Shown here one piece after another: positions 18,047 to 29,843 of a stretch of DNA of 64,000 nt; position 1 is the stretch's first letter; each line of letters starts with the position of its first letter. A program made the position numbers and the translations under genes. Source of the DNA: Pseudonocardia petroleophila (GTDB lineage Bacteria > Actinomycetota > Actinomycetes > Mycobacteriales > Pseudonocardiaceae). The stretch is taken from positions 2,797,501-2,861,500 of the forward strand of contig NZ_CP060131.1 in NCBI RefSeq assembly GCF_014235185.1, written 5' to 3'. The notes beneath the pieces were generated by a model. That model was not told the origin of the DNA. It ran no database searches and saw only the letters and a list, made by a program, of their open reading frames with translations.

Positions 18047-19425
18047 TCAGCGCACCGTCTCCTCCGAGGTCAGCCGGGCGATCGAGGCCAGCGGGATCGG
18101 GGCCCAGGCGGGGCGGCTGCGGGTCTCGTAGAGCAGCTCGTAGACGGCCTTGTCGAGCTCGAAGGCGCGCAGCAGCATGCGCTGCTCCCGCGGGTCGCTG
18201 CCGGCCCGCAGCGCGTAGCCGTCGCAGAACGCCGACCGGTTGCGCTCGGCCCACTCGTTGGCCCGCCAGACCAGCTGCGAGTCGTGGTCCGGTTCGGCGA
18301 ACGACGCCGGCTCCCACTGCAGGATCTGGTGGAACGCCGCGTAGTCGAAGGAGCGGAGCATCCCGGCGACGTCGCGCAGGGGCGAGTCGGGCCGCACCCG
18401 CTCCTCCAGCGGGGCCGCGGGCTCGCCCTCGAAGTCGATGACCAGCCAGCCGTAGGGGGTGCGCAGGGTCTGGCCCAGGTGCAGGTCGCCGTGGACGCGC
18501 TGCGCGGGCAGCGGCGCGCCCAGCCCGGCGACGGCGTCGTAGGTGGCCCGGATCGCGTCGACGTGCGGCGCGAGCGCGGGCACCTCCGCCGTGGTGACGG
18601 CGAGGCGCTGGTGCCACACCGCGGCGAGCTCGCGGGCGTCGCGCTCGGAGGTGCCCAGCGCGCGGCGCAGCTCGTCGTGCACGACGCCGACGGTCTCGCC
18701 CAGCCGGGACGCCTCCCCGGCGAAGTCGCCGCCCACCTCGTCGGCGCGCAGGTCGCCCTCCGCGAGCAGGTCGCGCACGCTCGCCAGGGCCATCGCCCAG
18801 CCGTCGGCGGAGTTGGCCGCGAAGTCCTGCAGCATCCCCAGCGTGGCGGGTGCGCCGCCGAGGGTGCCCTCGATCGCGCCCTGCAGCGCGGCGACCTCGC
18901 GCGAGTCGACCGACCGCAGCGCGCGGTGCAGCTCCAGGTCGGGGTTGAGCCCGGGGACGACCCGGCGGAACACCTTGAGGATCGACCTGTCGCCCCACGC
19001 CACCGACGTGTTGGACTGCTCGATGCCCAGCACCCGCCCCGGCACGCCCTCGGCGATCTCCGCGCCCGGCTCCGGCACGAACGCGATGCCGTCGACCGTG
19101 CGCCCGCCGCGGATCGCCTCGATCAGCCACGCGGTGACGTCGACGTCGAACAGGGCGTCGTAGGCGACGAGGCCGTCGAGGTGCCCGATGACGACGTGCT
19201 CCAGGTCGGCCCGCGACTGCTCGCGACGGCCCAGGAGGAGCTGGTAGTGCTGCACGGGCGAGCCGTCGTCGAAGGAGACGGCGAGCAGCAGGTGGTCGAC
19301 GTGCGGCTCCCCGCCGGTGAGCAGCGGGGTGCGCTCGGCGATCTCGACCGACCGGACGGGCCGGCCCTTCGCGGCGAACCAGCGCTGCTGGGGCAGCCAG
19401 ACGGAGAGCAGGTCGGGGAGTTCGT

Positions 19426-19429
<4 letters not shown>
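18047..19429 (-). CDS. mak: Maltokinase
   Basis: The protein has 460 residues and is an aminoglycoside-phosphotransferase-like kinase that phosphorylates maltose to maltose-1-phosphate with ATP, feeding GlgE. The N-terminal cap ([14 protein letters not shown]) is typical of the Mak/Pep2 family. [12 protein letters not shown] carries the catalytic Asp and VIDFEGEP the metal-binding Asp. The GTG start overlaps the treS stop by four bases (GTGA), so translation is coupled to trehalose synthase, the enzyme that makes its substrate; in mycobacteria the two proteins form a complex, and in some taxa they are fused. A 253-bp gap separates it from glgB. Confidence 0.95.
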
Positions 19430-21153
<1,724 letters not shown>

Positions 21154-21217
21154 CGGGCCCGAGGCTAATCGGACTCGCCCCGGTTCACAGCACGTGGGGC
21201 GAGACCGATTCAGATCC

Positions 21218-23188
21218 CTACCGCCGGACCCGCAGGATGTGCGCCACGTGGTGCCACGGCTGCAGGTCGACGTAGTTGAACTGGCCCCAGTCCCACGTCT
21301 CGCCGCTGACCTCGTCGTGCACGGTGAACCGGTCGTTCCAGCCCAGGCCGAGCGCCGGCATGTCGAGCGAGGTGGTGCCGGACTGGCCGTTGTAGGAGTC
21401 CAGCGTGCAGATCACCAGCACCGTGTCGCCGGTGGCCGGCTCGGTCTTGGAGTAGGCGATGATCTGCTCGTTGTCGACGTGGTGGAACGTGATGTTCCGC
21501 AGCTGCTGCAGCGCGGGGTGCGCCCGGCGGATCTCGTTGAGCCGGGTCAGGTACGGCTCCAGCGAGTTGCCCGCCGCCGCGGCGGCCTCGAAGTCGCGCG
21601 GGCGCAGCTCGTACTTCTCGGAGTTGTTGTACTCCTCGCTGCCCGGCTTGACCGGGTCGCCCTCGTAGAGCTCGAAGCCGGAGTAGACGCCCCACGTGGG
21701 GGACATCGTGGCCGCCAGCGTGGCCCGGATCGCGAACATGCCCGGCCCGCCGGTCTGCAGCGACTCGTGGAGGATGTCGGGGGTGTTGACGAACAGGTTC
21801 GGCCGGGCCTCGTCGGCCCGCTCGGCGTGCATGAGGGCGAACTCGGTGAGCTCCGCCTTCGTGGTGCGCCAGGTGAAGTAGGTGTAGCTCTGGGTGAAGC
21901 CCAGCCGGGCGAGGCCGAACAGCCGCGCGGGACGGGTGAACGCCTCGGCCAGGAACAGCACCTCGGGGTGGCGGGACTTGACCTGCCAGATCAGCCAGTG
22001 CCAGAAGTTCGGCGGCTTGGTGTGCGGGTTGTCGACGCGGAAGATCTTCACGCCGTGCTCGACCCAGTGCAGCACCACGCGCAGCGACTCGGCGTAGATG
22101 CCGGCCGGGTCGTTGTCGAAGTTGACCGGGTAGATGTCCTGGTACTTCTTGGGCGGGTTCTCCGCGTAGGCGATCGAGCCGTCGGGGCGGACGGTGAACC
22201 ACTCCGGGTGCTCGGTGACCCACGGGTGGTCGGGCGCGCACTGCAGCGCGAAGTCGAGCGCGATCTCCATGCCGAGGTCGTTGGCGCGCTGCACGAACGC
22301 GTCGAAGTCCTCCAGCGTGCCCAGCTCGGGGTCGATGGCGTCGTGGCCGCCGTCGGCCGAGCCGATCGCCCACGGCGAGCCGACGTCGCCGGGCCCGGCG
22401 TTGACGTTGTTGTTGCGGCCCTTGCGGTGCTTCGTGCCGACCGGGTGGATCGGGGGCAGGTACACCACGTCGAAGCCCATCGCGGCGACGCGGTCGAGCG
22501 CCTTCGCGGAGGTGACGAACGAGCCGTGCACGGCGCGGCCGGTCTCGTCGCGGCCGCCGGTGGAGCGGGGGAAGAACTCGTACCAGGAGCCGTAGAGCGC
22601 GCGCTCGCGGTCGACGTAGACCTGCTGGGCGCGGCCGCGCGTGATGAGCTCGCGGACGGGGCGCTCGGTCATGATCTGCTGCACGGCCGGGAACAGGGCC
22701 GGTGCGACGCGGGCGTGCAGCGGCATCGCGGTGTCGCGCAGCGCGTTGGCGGCGCCGAAGAGGAGGTCGCGGTTGCCGCGCTCGGCGGGGCGGCGGCCCA
22801 CGCGCTGCAGCAGGCGGGCGCCGATCTCGAGGTCGTTGGCCAGCTCGTCGGGGCTCTGCCCGGCCTCCATCTTCTTGGTGACGGCGTGGCGCCAGGTCGC
22901 CCACGGGTCGCTCCACGCGTCGACCCGGAACGTCCACATCCCCGGCTCGTCGGCGGCGACGGTGGCGGCGAAGGTGTCGCCGCCGACCCCGACCGGCTCC
23001 ATGCGCACGTGGTGCGCGGTGCCCTTGCTGCCGACGCGCTTCCAGACGACGTTGGCGGCGACCGCGTCGTGGCCCTCGCGCCACACCGCTGCGGTGATCG
23101 GGACGACCTCCCCGACCACGGCCTTGGCGGCCTGGCGGCCCCCACTGACCGAGGGCGTGACGTCGTCGATACCGATTCGTCCGGTCAT
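21218..23188 (-). CDS. glgE: Alpha-1,4-glucan:maltose-1-phosphate maltosyltransferase
   Basis: The protein has 656 residues, the usual size. An N-terminal immunoglobulin-like domain of about 110 residues precedes the GH13_3 catalytic domain. [18 protein letters not shown] is the hallmark segment, [12 protein letters not shown] holds the nucleophile Asp and [10 protein letters not shown] the acid Glu. GlgE transfers maltosyl units from maltose-1-phosphate to growing alpha-1,4-glucan in the cytoplasm. The ATG at 23188 fits family N-termini; a GTG further upstream exists. A TACGGT hexamer (23231-23236, minus strand) could be its -10, giving a leader of about 35 nt. treS-mak follow on the same strand; glgP is divergent. 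Confidence 0.96.
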   Translation of the reverse strand: MTGRIGIDDVTPSVSGGRQAAKAVVGEVVPITAAVWREGHDAVAANVVWKRVGSKGTAHHVRMEPVGVGGDTFAATVAADEPGMWTFRVDAWSDPWATWRHAVTKKMEAGQSPDELANDLEIGARLLQRVGRRPAERGNRDLLFGAANALRDTAMPLHARVAPALFPAVQQIMTERPVRELITRGRAQQVYVDRERALYGSWYEFFPRSTGGRDETGRAVHGSFVTSAKALDRVAAMGFDVVYLPPIHPVGTKHRKGRNNNVNAGPGDVGSPWAIGSADGGHDAIDPELGTLEDFDAFVQRANDLGMEIALDFALQCAPDHPWVTEHPEWFTVRPDGSIAYAENPPKKYQDIYPVNFDNDPAGIYAESLRVVLHWVEHGVKIFRVDNPHTKPPNFWHWLIWQVKSRHPEVLFLAEAFTRPARLFGLARLGFTQSYTYFTWRTTKAELTEFALMHAERADEARPNLFVNTPDILHESLQTGGPGMFAIRATLAATMSPTWGVYSGFELYEGDPVKPGSEEYNNSEKYELRPRDFEAAAAAGNSLEPYLTRLNEIRRAHPALQQLRNITFHHVDNEQIIAYSKTEPATGDTVLVICTLDSYNGQSGTTSLDMPALGLGWNDRFTVHDEVSGETWDWGQFNYVDLQPWHHVAHILRVRR

Positions 23189-23268
23189 CTCGGCACACAC
23201 CCCCACTGAGCAGCCGTCGCAAGAGTCACAACCGTACCTACCCCGTCCAGCCACGAGAGGAACGGGTC

Positions 23269-23355
23269 GGAACCGATTCCGGAAGGTTCACGTGATCGTC
23301 ACCCGGGCTCGCGGAAGCGCTGCTTGAACGATCACGGGATCGGTTCCTCTATCCT
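23269..23355. promoter_or_regulatory. glgE-glgP intergenic promoter region with inverted repeat
   Basis: GGAACCGAT (23269-23277) and ATCGGTTCC (23339-23347) form a 9-bp perfect inverted repeat 61 bp apart. TATCCT (23350-23355) lies 7 nt before the glgP GTG and is its probable -10. The right arm abuts that -10, so a factor bound to the repeat could control glgP. Confidence 0.5.
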
Positions 23356-23362
23356 GCCGCGC

Positions 23363-25894
23363 GTGAGAGCTCTCCGCCGTTTCACCGTGCGCGCCCAGCT
23401 GCCTCCCGCCCTCGCGCCCCTGCAGGCGCTGGCCACCAACCTGCGGTGGAGCTGGCATCCGCCCACCCAGGACCTGTTCGCCGCGCTCGACCCCGACGCG
23501 TGGGAACGGGCCGGGCACGACCCCGTCCGGCTGCTCGGCGAGATCCCGACCGAGCGCTTCGAGGTGCTCGCCAAGGACGCCGACACCGTCGTCACCGTCC
23601 GGGAGCTGGCCGACGACCTCGCGGCCTACCTCGACGGCCCGCGCTGGTACCAGTCCGAGCGCGAGGACGACGAGACGCTGCCCGAGGCCGTCGGCTACTT
23701 CTCGATGGAGTTCGGCGTCTCGGAGGTGCTGCCCAACTACTCCGGCGGCCTCGGCGTGCTGGCCGGCGACCACCTCAAGGCGGCATCGGACCTCGGGGTG
23801 CCGCTGATCGCCGTCGGCCTGCTGTACCGCTCGGGCTACTTCCGCCAGTCGCTGTCGCTCGACGGCTGGCAGCTCGAGCACTACCCGGCGCTGGACCCGC
23901 AGGGCCTGCCGCTGCAGCTCGTCACCGCCGCCGACGGCAGCCCGGTGCTCGTGACGATCGCGATGCCCGCGGGCCGCACGCTGCACGCGCGGATCTGGCA
24001 GGCGGCGGTCGGGCGGGTCCCGCTGCTGCTGCTCGACTCCGACATCGAGGAGAACGACCCCGATCTGCGCGGCGTGACCGACCGCCTCTACGGCGGCGAC
24101 CAGGACCAGCGCATCCGCCAGGAGATACTGGTCGGCGTCGGTGGCGTGCGGGCCGTCCGCGCGTTCTGCGAGGTCACCGGCCACCCCCGGCCAGCGGTGT
24201 TCCACACCAACGAGGGGCACGCCGGGTTCCTCGGCCTGGAGCGCATCCGCGAGCTGCAGGACGCCCACGGCCTGTCGTTCGACGAGTCGCTCGCCGCCGT
24301 CCGCGCCGGCACCGTGTTCACCACGCACACCCCGGTGCCGGCGGGCATCGACCGCTTCCCCGTCGACATGGTGCGGCACTACTTCGGCGAGACGCTGCTG
24401 CCCGGCGTCCCGATGCAGCGGGTCCTCGCGCTCGGCGCCGAGGACAACCCGAACATGTTCAACATGGCGCACATGGGGCTGCGGCTCGCGCAGCGCGCCA
24501 ACGGCGTCTCGCAGCTGCACGGCGCGGTGTCCCGCGGCATGTTCGGCGGGCTGTGGGAGGGCTTCGACGCCGACGAGGTGCCGATCGGCTCGGTCACCAA
24601 CGGCGTGCACGGCGCCACCTGGGAGGCCAGGGAGATCACCGAGCTGATCGGCACGCCCGACGCCCCGGCCGCCGAGGTCTCCGACGGCGAGCTGTGGGAC
24701 CTGCGCACCGCGCTGCGCGCCCGGCTCGTCGCGGAGGTGCGCCGCCGGGTCCGCAAGGCGTGGCTGGAGCGCGGCGCGTCGCTGCCGGAGCTGGGCTGGA
24801 CCGAGCACGTCTTCGACGAGAACGTGCTCACCGTCGGCTTCGCCCGCCGCGTGCCCACCTACAAGCGGCTCACGCTCATGCTGCGCGACAAGGACCGGCT
24901 GCGCGACCTGCTCCTGGACCCGCACCGCCCGGTGCAGCTCGTCGTCGCGGGCAAGAGCCACCCCGCCGACGACGGCGGCAAGGCGCTGATCCAGGAGATC
25001 GTGCGGTTCGCCGACGACCCCGCGGTGCGCCACCGCATCACGTTCCTGCCCGACTACGACATGTCGATGGCCCGCTACCTCTACTGGGGCTGCGACGTCT
25101 GGCTGAACAACCCGCTGCGCCCGCTGGAGGCGTGCGGGACCTCCGGCATGAAGTCGGCGCTCAACGGCGGGCTCAACCTGTCGATCCGCGACGGCTGGTG
25201 GGACGAGTTCTACGACGGCGCCAACGGCTGGGCGATCCCCACCGCCGACGGCATCGAGGACCCGACCCGTCGCGACGACCTCGAGGCCAACGCGCTCTAC
25301 GAGCTGCTGGCCACGCAGGTCGGGCCGGCGTTCTACGACCGCACCGACGGCGTGCCGCCGCGCTGGGTCGAGCTGGTGCGCCACACGCTGACGACGCTGC
25401 GCCCGCAGGTGCAGGCCGCGCGGATGGTGCAGGAGTACACCGAGACGCTCTACGCCCCGGCCGCCCGCGCCGCGGCGGGGATCGTCGCCGACTCCTTCGG
25501 GCCCGCGCGCGAGCTGGCCGCCTACCGGCAGCGGCTCGGGGACGCCTGGAACCGGGTGCAGGTCGTGGGCGTCGACGCGTCCGGGCTCCCGGACACCCCC
25601 GTCGTCGGGGCGCCGATGACGGTGCGCGCGGTGGTGGAGCTGGCCGGGCTGGACCCGGCCGACGTCGTCGTCGAGGCGGTGGTGGGGCCGGTCGACGAGA
25701 CCGACCAGCTCGACTCGCGCAAGCGCACGGCGGCGATGAAGCACGTCGGGCCCGCGGACGGGGCGGGGCAGCGGTTCGAGGCCGTCGTCCCCCTGCCGCA
25801 CGCGGGGCTGACCGGCTACACGGTCCGCGTGCTGCCGTCGCACCCGCTGCTCGCCTCGCCGGCGGAGCTCGGCAAGGTGGTGCTGGCGGGCTGA
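23363..25894 (+). CDS. glgP: Alpha-glucan (maltodextrin/glycogen) phosphorylase
   Basis: The protein has 843 residues, typical of the actinobacterial GT35 phosphorylases. YFSMEFGVSEVLPNYSGGLGVLAGDHLK marks the N-terminal active-site region, and EACGTSGMKSALNGGLN carries the lysine that binds pyridoxal phosphate. It releases glucose-1-phosphate from alpha-1,4-glucan and thus degrades the polymer made by the divergent glgE and by glgB. The GTG at 23363 is chosen over an upstream ATG (23324) because TATCCT lies 7 nt before it and the upstream codons are not family-like. A perfect 22-bp hairpin follows 16 bp after the stop. Confidence 0.95.
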   Translation: MRALRRFTVRAQLPPALAPLQALATNLRWSWHPPTQDLFAALDPDAWERAGHDPVRLLGEIPTERFEVLAKDADTVVTVRELADDLAAYLDGPRWYQSEREDDETLPEAVGYFSMEFGVSEVLPNYSGGLGVLAGDHLKAASDLGVPLIAVGLLYRSGYFRQSLSLDGWQLEHYPALDPQGLPLQLVTAADGSPVLVTIAMPAGRTLHARIWQAAVGRVPLLLLDSDIEENDPDLRGVTDRLYGGDQDQRIRQEILVGVGGVRAVRAFCEVTGHPRPAVFHTNEGHAGFLGLERIRELQDAHGLSFDESLAAVRAGTVFTTHTPVPAGIDRFPVDMVRHYFGETLLPGVPMQRVLALGAEDNPNMFNMAHMGLRLAQRANGVSQLHGAVSRGMFGGLWEGFDADEVPIGSVTNGVHGATWEAREITELIGTPDAPAAEVSDGELWDLRTALRARLVAEVRRRVRKAWLERGASLPELGWTEHVFDENVLTVGFARRVPTYKRLTLMLRDKDRLRDLLLDPHRPVQLVVAGKSHPADDGGKALIQEIVRFADDPAVRHRITFLPDYDMSMARYLYWGCDVWLNNPLRPLEACGTSGMKSALNGGLNLSIRDGWWDEFYDGANGWAIPTADGIEDPTRRDDLEANALYELLATQVGPAFYDRTDGVPPRWVELVRHTLTTLRPQVQAARMVQEYTETLYAPAARAAAGIVADSFGPARELAAYRQRLGDAWNRVQVVGVDASGLPDTPVVGAPMTVRAVVELAGLDPADVVVEAVVGPVDETDQLDSRKRTAAMKHVGPADGAGQRFEAVVPLPHAGLTGYTVRVLPSHPLLASPAELGKVVLAG

Positions 25895-25910
25895 GCACCA
25901 CCCCGGGATT

Positions 25911-25961
25911 GCAGCAAGGCCACCTTCCCGCAACGAGAGTGCGGGAAGGTGGCCTTGCTGC
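25911..25961. terminator. GGCCACCTTC-family hairpin after glgP
   Basis: A perfect 22-bp stem (25911-25932 with 25940-25961), beginning GCAGCAAGGCCACCTTCCCG, has a 7-nt loop. It lies between the convergent glgP and lectin/LysM genes and is likely a bidirectional terminator. It shares its core with hairpins at 50100 and 62223. Confidence 0.75.
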
Positions 25962-25979
25962 GACGAGGGGGCGGGCCGC

Positions 25980-26567
25980 TCAGGGGATGAGCAGGTCCTG
26001 GCCCGGGTGGATCAGGTCGGGGTTCGCGATGTTGTTGGCCTGCGCGATGCGCGGGTACTCGCTCGCCTTGCCGTAGAACTCCTTGGCGATCTTGGACAGC
26101 GTGTCGCCGCGCTGCACGGTGTAGCGGCGCTCGGCGGGCGCCGGCGGGGCCGCGGCCGCGGCGGCGGCCGCCTCGGCCTCGGCGCGGCCCTTCGCCTCGG
26201 CGGCGTCCAGGGCGGCCTTGTCGGCCTCGCTGATGTAGGAGTTCGGCGACCAGGCCACCGACCGGTCGGCCTTGTAGATCACCAGGTTGCGGTCGTCCTG
26301 CAGCTCCAGCACGCCGCCGGGGGCGTCGGTGTCGGAGGCCCACACCACGCCGTTGTCGGCGGTGTAGAGCACGAAGTTGCCGTCGGCCTGGAAGTCGGCG
26401 CGCGCGGCGCCCTTGCCCGCGGTGCCGGAGTCCCAGGCGACCGTGCCCGAGGAGTCGGTCAGGGTCAGGTTGCCGTCGGCCTGCAGGGCCAGGCTGTAGC
26501 GGCCGTTCGCCGAGGTGATGCCCGCCTGGCCCGCGGCGAGGCTGCTTCCGCCGGTGAGAGTGCTCAC
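25980..26567 (-). CDS. Bulb-type mannose-binding lectin domain fused to a LysM domain
   Basis: The protein has 195 residues. Residues 1-108 form a B-lectin domain with three QxDxN repeats: QADGNLTLT, QADGNFVLY and QDDRNLVIY. The last two fit the mannose-binding consensus QxDxNxVxY. An Ala/Glu-rich linker follows, then a C-terminal LysM domain (YTVQRGDTLSKIAKEFYGKA ... NPDLIHPGQDLLIP) of the YgaU subtype. There is no signal peptide or membrane segment, so it is either cytoplasmic or exported by a non-classical route. AGAGGA precedes the GTG start. Possible roles are binding of mannan or another glycan together with peptidoglycan, or a lectin-like bacteriocin; both are inference. Confidence 0.88.
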   Translation of the reverse strand: MSTLTGGSSLAAGQAGITSANGRYSLALQADGNLTLTDSSGTVAWDSGTAGKGAARADFQADGNFVLYTADNGVVWASDTDAPGGVLELQDDRNLVIYKADRSVAWSPNSYISEADKAALDAAEAKGRAEAEAAAAAAAAPPAPAERRYTVQRGDTLSKIAKEFYGKASEYPRIAQANNIANPDLIHPGQDLLIP

Positions 26568-26681
26568 GAAGTGTCCTCTGCTCGTCCCGGAGTCCCGCCC
26601 ACGCCCGCGTCTGGACGCGGGCCGCTCCGGCCGCGGGCAGAGTAGTGGGGCCCCCGGCCCCGGGTGATCACGGGTCAGGGC

Positions 26682-26903
26682 TCAGCCGCAGCAGCCGCCC
26701 CCGCAGCACCCGCCCCCGCCGCCGCCCGTGCGGGCGGGCACGCGCGGGGCGCCGCTGCGGCCGCCGACGGCCACCGTCGTGAGCAGCTTGACGGTGTCGG
26801 CGTGGCCCGCCGGGCACGCCGCCGGGTCGCCGGACTCGCTCATCGGGCGGGTGACCACGAAGGTGTCGGCACACTCGCGGCAGCGGAAGTCGTAGCGCGG
26901 CAT
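26682..26903 (-). CDS. FmdB-family zinc ribbon protein
   Basis: The protein has 73 residues. MPRYDFRCRECADTFVV with CxxC, then CPAGHADTVKLLTTVAVGGR, is the standard FmdB regulatory/zinc-ribbon signature. The C-terminus is a Gly-Cys tail (GGGGGGCCGGGCCG), also common in the family. Many homologues are annotated as putative regulators, but the biochemical role is unsettled. TATCCT (26910-26915, minus strand) lies 6 nt upstream of the ATG, so the mRNA is probably leaderless. It sits between glgX and the lectin gene and has no obvious functional tie to either. Confidence 0.9.
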   Translation of the reverse strand: MPRYDFRCRECADTFVVTRPMSESGDPAACPAGHADTVKLLTTVAVGGRSGAPRVPARTGGGGGGCCGGGCCG

Positions 26904-26932
26904 GGCGGGAGGATACCGCCCCGCGGCCCTCC

Positions 26933-28939
26933 TCAGGGGGTCCGCAGGAGCAGCAGGGAGCGCGGCGGCTGGGTGATCGTCGCACCGCCCGGCACCGGCC
27001 GGACGCTCGCGGGCGCGCCGTCGGGCCGGGTCGAGTCGAGCTCGGGGACGTACGGGCCGCCGTCGGGCAGCGTCACCGCGAGCGCTTCCCACCCGGCGTG
27101 CAGGAGCAGCAGCCACTCCCCGCGCAGCAGGCCGAGGCTGTGCAGCCCGCCGTCGTGCCAGTCGTGCCCGCGCAGCCGACGCCCGGCCGGGTGCCACCAC
27201 AGCACCTCGCCGTCGCGGTAGAAGCTGTCGCGGTGCAGCGCGGGGGAGCTGCGCCGGATCGCGGTGACGCGCGCGACGAACGCGGTGAGCGCGTCGGCGT
27301 CGGCGCCGACGCCCCAGTCGACCCAGGACGTGGGGCCGTCGAGGCAGTAGGCGTTGTTGTTGCCGCCCTGGGTGCGCCAGAGCTCGTCGCCGCCGAGCAG
27401 CATGGGCGTGCCGGTCGAGAGCAGGGTCGTGGCGAGCAGCGCCCTGGCCGCCGACCGGCGCCGCTCCGCGATCACCGGCGACGTCGTCGGGCCCTCGACG
27501 CCGAAGTTCTGCGACCGGTTGTCGTCGGTGCCGTCGCGGTTGCCCTCGCCGTTCTCCTCGTTGTGCTTGTGGTGGTAGGACACCAGGTCGCGCAGGGTGA
27601 AGCCGTCGTGGGCGGTGACGAAGTTGACCGACGCCCACGGCCGGCGCCCGTTGGCGGCGTAGAGGTCGGAGCTGCCGGTCAACCGGGACGCCACCTCCCC
27701 GATGCCGCCGTGGCCGCGCCAGAAGTCGCGCACGGCGTCGCGGAAGCGCCCGTTCCACTCCGACCACGCCACGCCGAACCCGCCGACGCGGTAGCCCTCG
27801 CCGGTCGCGTCCCACGGCTCGGCGATCAGCTTGACCCGCGACAGGACCGGGTCGACGGCGATCGCGGTCAGCAGCGGGGCGTGCGGGTCGAACGCGCCCG
27901 ACCGCGGCCGTCCGAGCACCGAGGCGAGGTCGATCCGGAACCCGTCGACGCCGAACGTCGTCACCCAGTGCCGCATGGCGTCGCAGACCAGCCGGATGAC
28001 GGTGGGGGAGCCCGCGTCGAGGGTGTTGCCGGTGCCGGTGATGTCGGCGTCGTGGCCGTTGCCGCCGAGGGAGTAGTACGCGGGGGCGTCGAGGCCGCGG
28101 TAGGACAGCGTCGTGCCGCCGACCCCGCCCTCCGCGGTGTGGTTGGGGACGATGTCGAGGATCACCTCGATGCCCGCGGCGTGCAGCGCGCCGACCATCG
28201 TCGCGAACTCCTCGACCTCCCGCCCCGGCACGCTCGCGTACCCGGCGTGCGGGGCGAGGAAGCCGAGCGTCGCGTAGCCCCAGTAGTTGGGCAGCCCCCG
28301 CTCCAGCAGCGGCGGCTCGTCGGCGATGGACGTGACCGGCAGCAGCTCGACGGCCGTGACGCCGATCCGCGTGAGGTGCGCGACCACCGCAGGGTGGGCG
28401 AGGCCGAGGTAGGTGCCGCGGTGCTCCGGGGGGACGTCGGGGTGGCACTTCGTGTAGCCGCGGACGTGCAGCTCGGTGATCACCGTCTCCGACCACGGGA
28501 CGTCCGGGCGCGGGTGCGCCGGCGAGCCGTCCGGCCCGCTGACCACCGACAGCGGCACGTGCCCCAGCGAGTCGCGCTCGTTGAGCGCCCCGGTCATCGG
28601 GTCGTCGACCCAGCCGCGCGCGGCGCCCAGGTCGGTGACGCGACCGGTGATCCGCCGGGCGTAGGGGTCGACGAGGATCTTCGCCGGGTTCGCCCGCAGG
28701 CCCTGCCACGGCCGGTAGGGCCCGTGCACGCGGTAGCCGTAGCGCTGCCCCGCGACGACGCCGGGGACGTGCCCGTGCCAGACGCCGAACGTGCGCTCGG
28801 TCAGCTCGACCCGCCGTTCGGTCGGCGCGTCGTCGGGCCCGTCGACCAGGCAGACCTCGACGGAGTCGGCACTCGTGGAGGCGACGGCGAACCGCACCCC
28901 GGCGTCGTCGACATGGGAACCCAGGGGGAAGACCGGCAC
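26933..28939 (-). CDS. glgX: Glycogen debranching enzyme (isoamylase type)
   Basis: The protein has 668 residues. A CBM48 at the N-terminus (PLGSHVDDAGVRFAVASTSA) is followed by a GH13_11 barrel. DGFRIDLASVLGR holds the nucleophile Asp, KLIAEPWDATGEGYRVG the acid Glu and NFVTAHDGFTLRDLV the third Asp. It hydrolyses alpha-1,6 branches left after phosphorylase has trimmed the outer chains, completing the glycogen cycle with glgP 1 kb away. TATCCT (28948-28953, minus strand) lies 8 nt before the GTG, supporting this start and a leaderless mRNA. The ABC ATPase gene is divergent. Confidence 0.95.
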   Translation of the reverse strand: MPVFPLGSHVDDAGVRFAVASTSADSVEVCLVDGPDDAPTERRVELTERTFGVWHGHVPGVVAGQRYGYRVHGPYRPWQGLRANPAKILVDPYARRITGRVTDLGAARGWVDDPMTGALNERDSLGHVPLSVVSGPDGSPAHPRPDVPWSETVITELHVRGYTKCHPDVPPEHRGTYLGLAHPAVVAHLTRIGVTAVELLPVTSIADEPPLLERGLPNYWGYATLGFLAPHAGYASVPGREVEEFATMVGALHAAGIEVILDIVPNHTAEGGVGGTTLSYRGLDAPAYYSLGGNGHDADITGTGNTLDAGSPTVIRLVCDAMRHWVTTFGVDGFRIDLASVLGRPRSGAFDPHAPLLTAIAVDPVLSRVKLIAEPWDATGEGYRVGGFGVAWSEWNGRFRDAVRDFWRGHGGIGEVASRLTGSSDLYAANGRRPWASVNFVTAHDGFTLRDLVSYHHKHNEENGEGNRDGTDDNRSQNFGVEGPTTSPVIAERRRSAARALLATTLLSTGTPMLLGGDELWRTQGGNNNAYCLDGPTSWVDWGVGADADALTAFVARVTAIRRSSPALHRDSFYRDGEVLWWHPAGRRLRGHDWHDGGLHSLGLLRGEWLLLLHAGWEALAVTLPDGGPYVPELDSTRPDGAPASVRPVPGGATITQPPRSLLLLRTP

Positions 28940-28999
28940 GACGGGTCAGGATAGAGGGCACCTGGAGGGCGGGGCCGCACGATCGGCGAGGATGGCACC

Positions 29000-29815
29000 G
29001 TGGCTGCTCCCGGATCGCCCGCGCCCGACCTGACCGACCTCGTCGTCCGGATGGACGGCGTGTCCGTCCGCCGCGGCCCGGCCACGCTGGTCCGCGACGT
29101 CGACTGGCGCGTCGAGCTCGACGAGCGCTGGGTCGTGCTGGGCCCCAACGGCGCGGGCAAGACCACCCTGATGCGCCTCGCCGCGGCCGAGCTGCACCCG
29201 ACCGTCGGCACCGTGCACGTGCTGGGGGAGCGGATCGGGCGGGTCAACCTCGCCGAGCTGCGCACCCGGATCGGCCTGACCTCGGCCGCGCTCGGCCTGC
29301 GCATCCCCAACGACGAGACGGTGCGCGACGTCGTCGTCAGCGCCGGCTACGGGGTGCTCGGCCGCTGGCGCGAGGACTACGAGAGCGCCGACACCGACCG
29401 CGCCGACCACCTCCTCGACGCCCTCGGCGTCCGCGCGCTCGCCGAGCGCACCTACGGCACGCTGAGCGAGGGCGAGCGCAAGCGCACCCTGATCGCCCGC
29501 GCGCTGATGACCGACCCGGAGCTGCTGCTGCTCGACGAGCCCGCCGCCGGCCTCGACCTCGGCGGCCGCGAGGACCTCGTCTCCCGGCTCACGGCGCTCG
29601 CCGCCGACCCCGACGCGCCCGCGTCGATCCTGGTCACCCACCACGTCGAGGAGATCCCGGTCGGGTACAGCCACGGGCTGCTGCTGCGCGACGGCGCCGT
29701 GGTCGCGGCGGGCCTGCTCGACGACGTGCTCACCGACGACAACCTCACCGCGACCTTCGGTCTGCCGCTCGGCGTGCTGCGCCGCCGCGGGCGGTACACG
29801 GCGTGGCTGCGCTGA
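29000..29815 (+). CDS. Orphan ABC transporter ATP-binding protein
   Basis: The protein has 271 residues and a single ATPase domain: Walker A GPNGAGKTT (about 50-58), an LSEGERKR signature in place of LSGGQ, Walker B LLLLDEPAAGLD and the H-loop VTHHVEEIP. No permease gene is adjacent. The signature with Glu and the CLRxR-like substitution recall the YlmA/ModF-like actinobacterial orphan ATPases, whose role is not established. GAGGAT (28988-28993) lies 6 nt before the GTG, in line with a leaderless start. The enoyl-CoA hydratase gene follows after 28 bp with its own -10-like hexamer. Confidence 0.85.
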   Translation: MAAPGSPAPDLTDLVVRMDGVSVRRGPATLVRDVDWRVELDERWVVLGPNGAGKTTLMRLAAAELHPTVGTVHVLGERIGRVNLAELRTRIGLTSAALGLRIPNDETVRDVVVSAGYGVLGRWREDYESADTDRADHLLDALGVRALAERTYGTLSEGERKRTLIARALMTDPELLLLDEPAAGLDLGGREDLVSRLTALAADPDAPASILVTHHVEEIPVGYSHGLLLRDGAVVAAGLLDDVLTDDNLTATFGLPLGVLRRRGRYTAWLR

Positions 29816-29843
29816 ACCCGGGTGCTGATCTAGGGTCCGGTCC

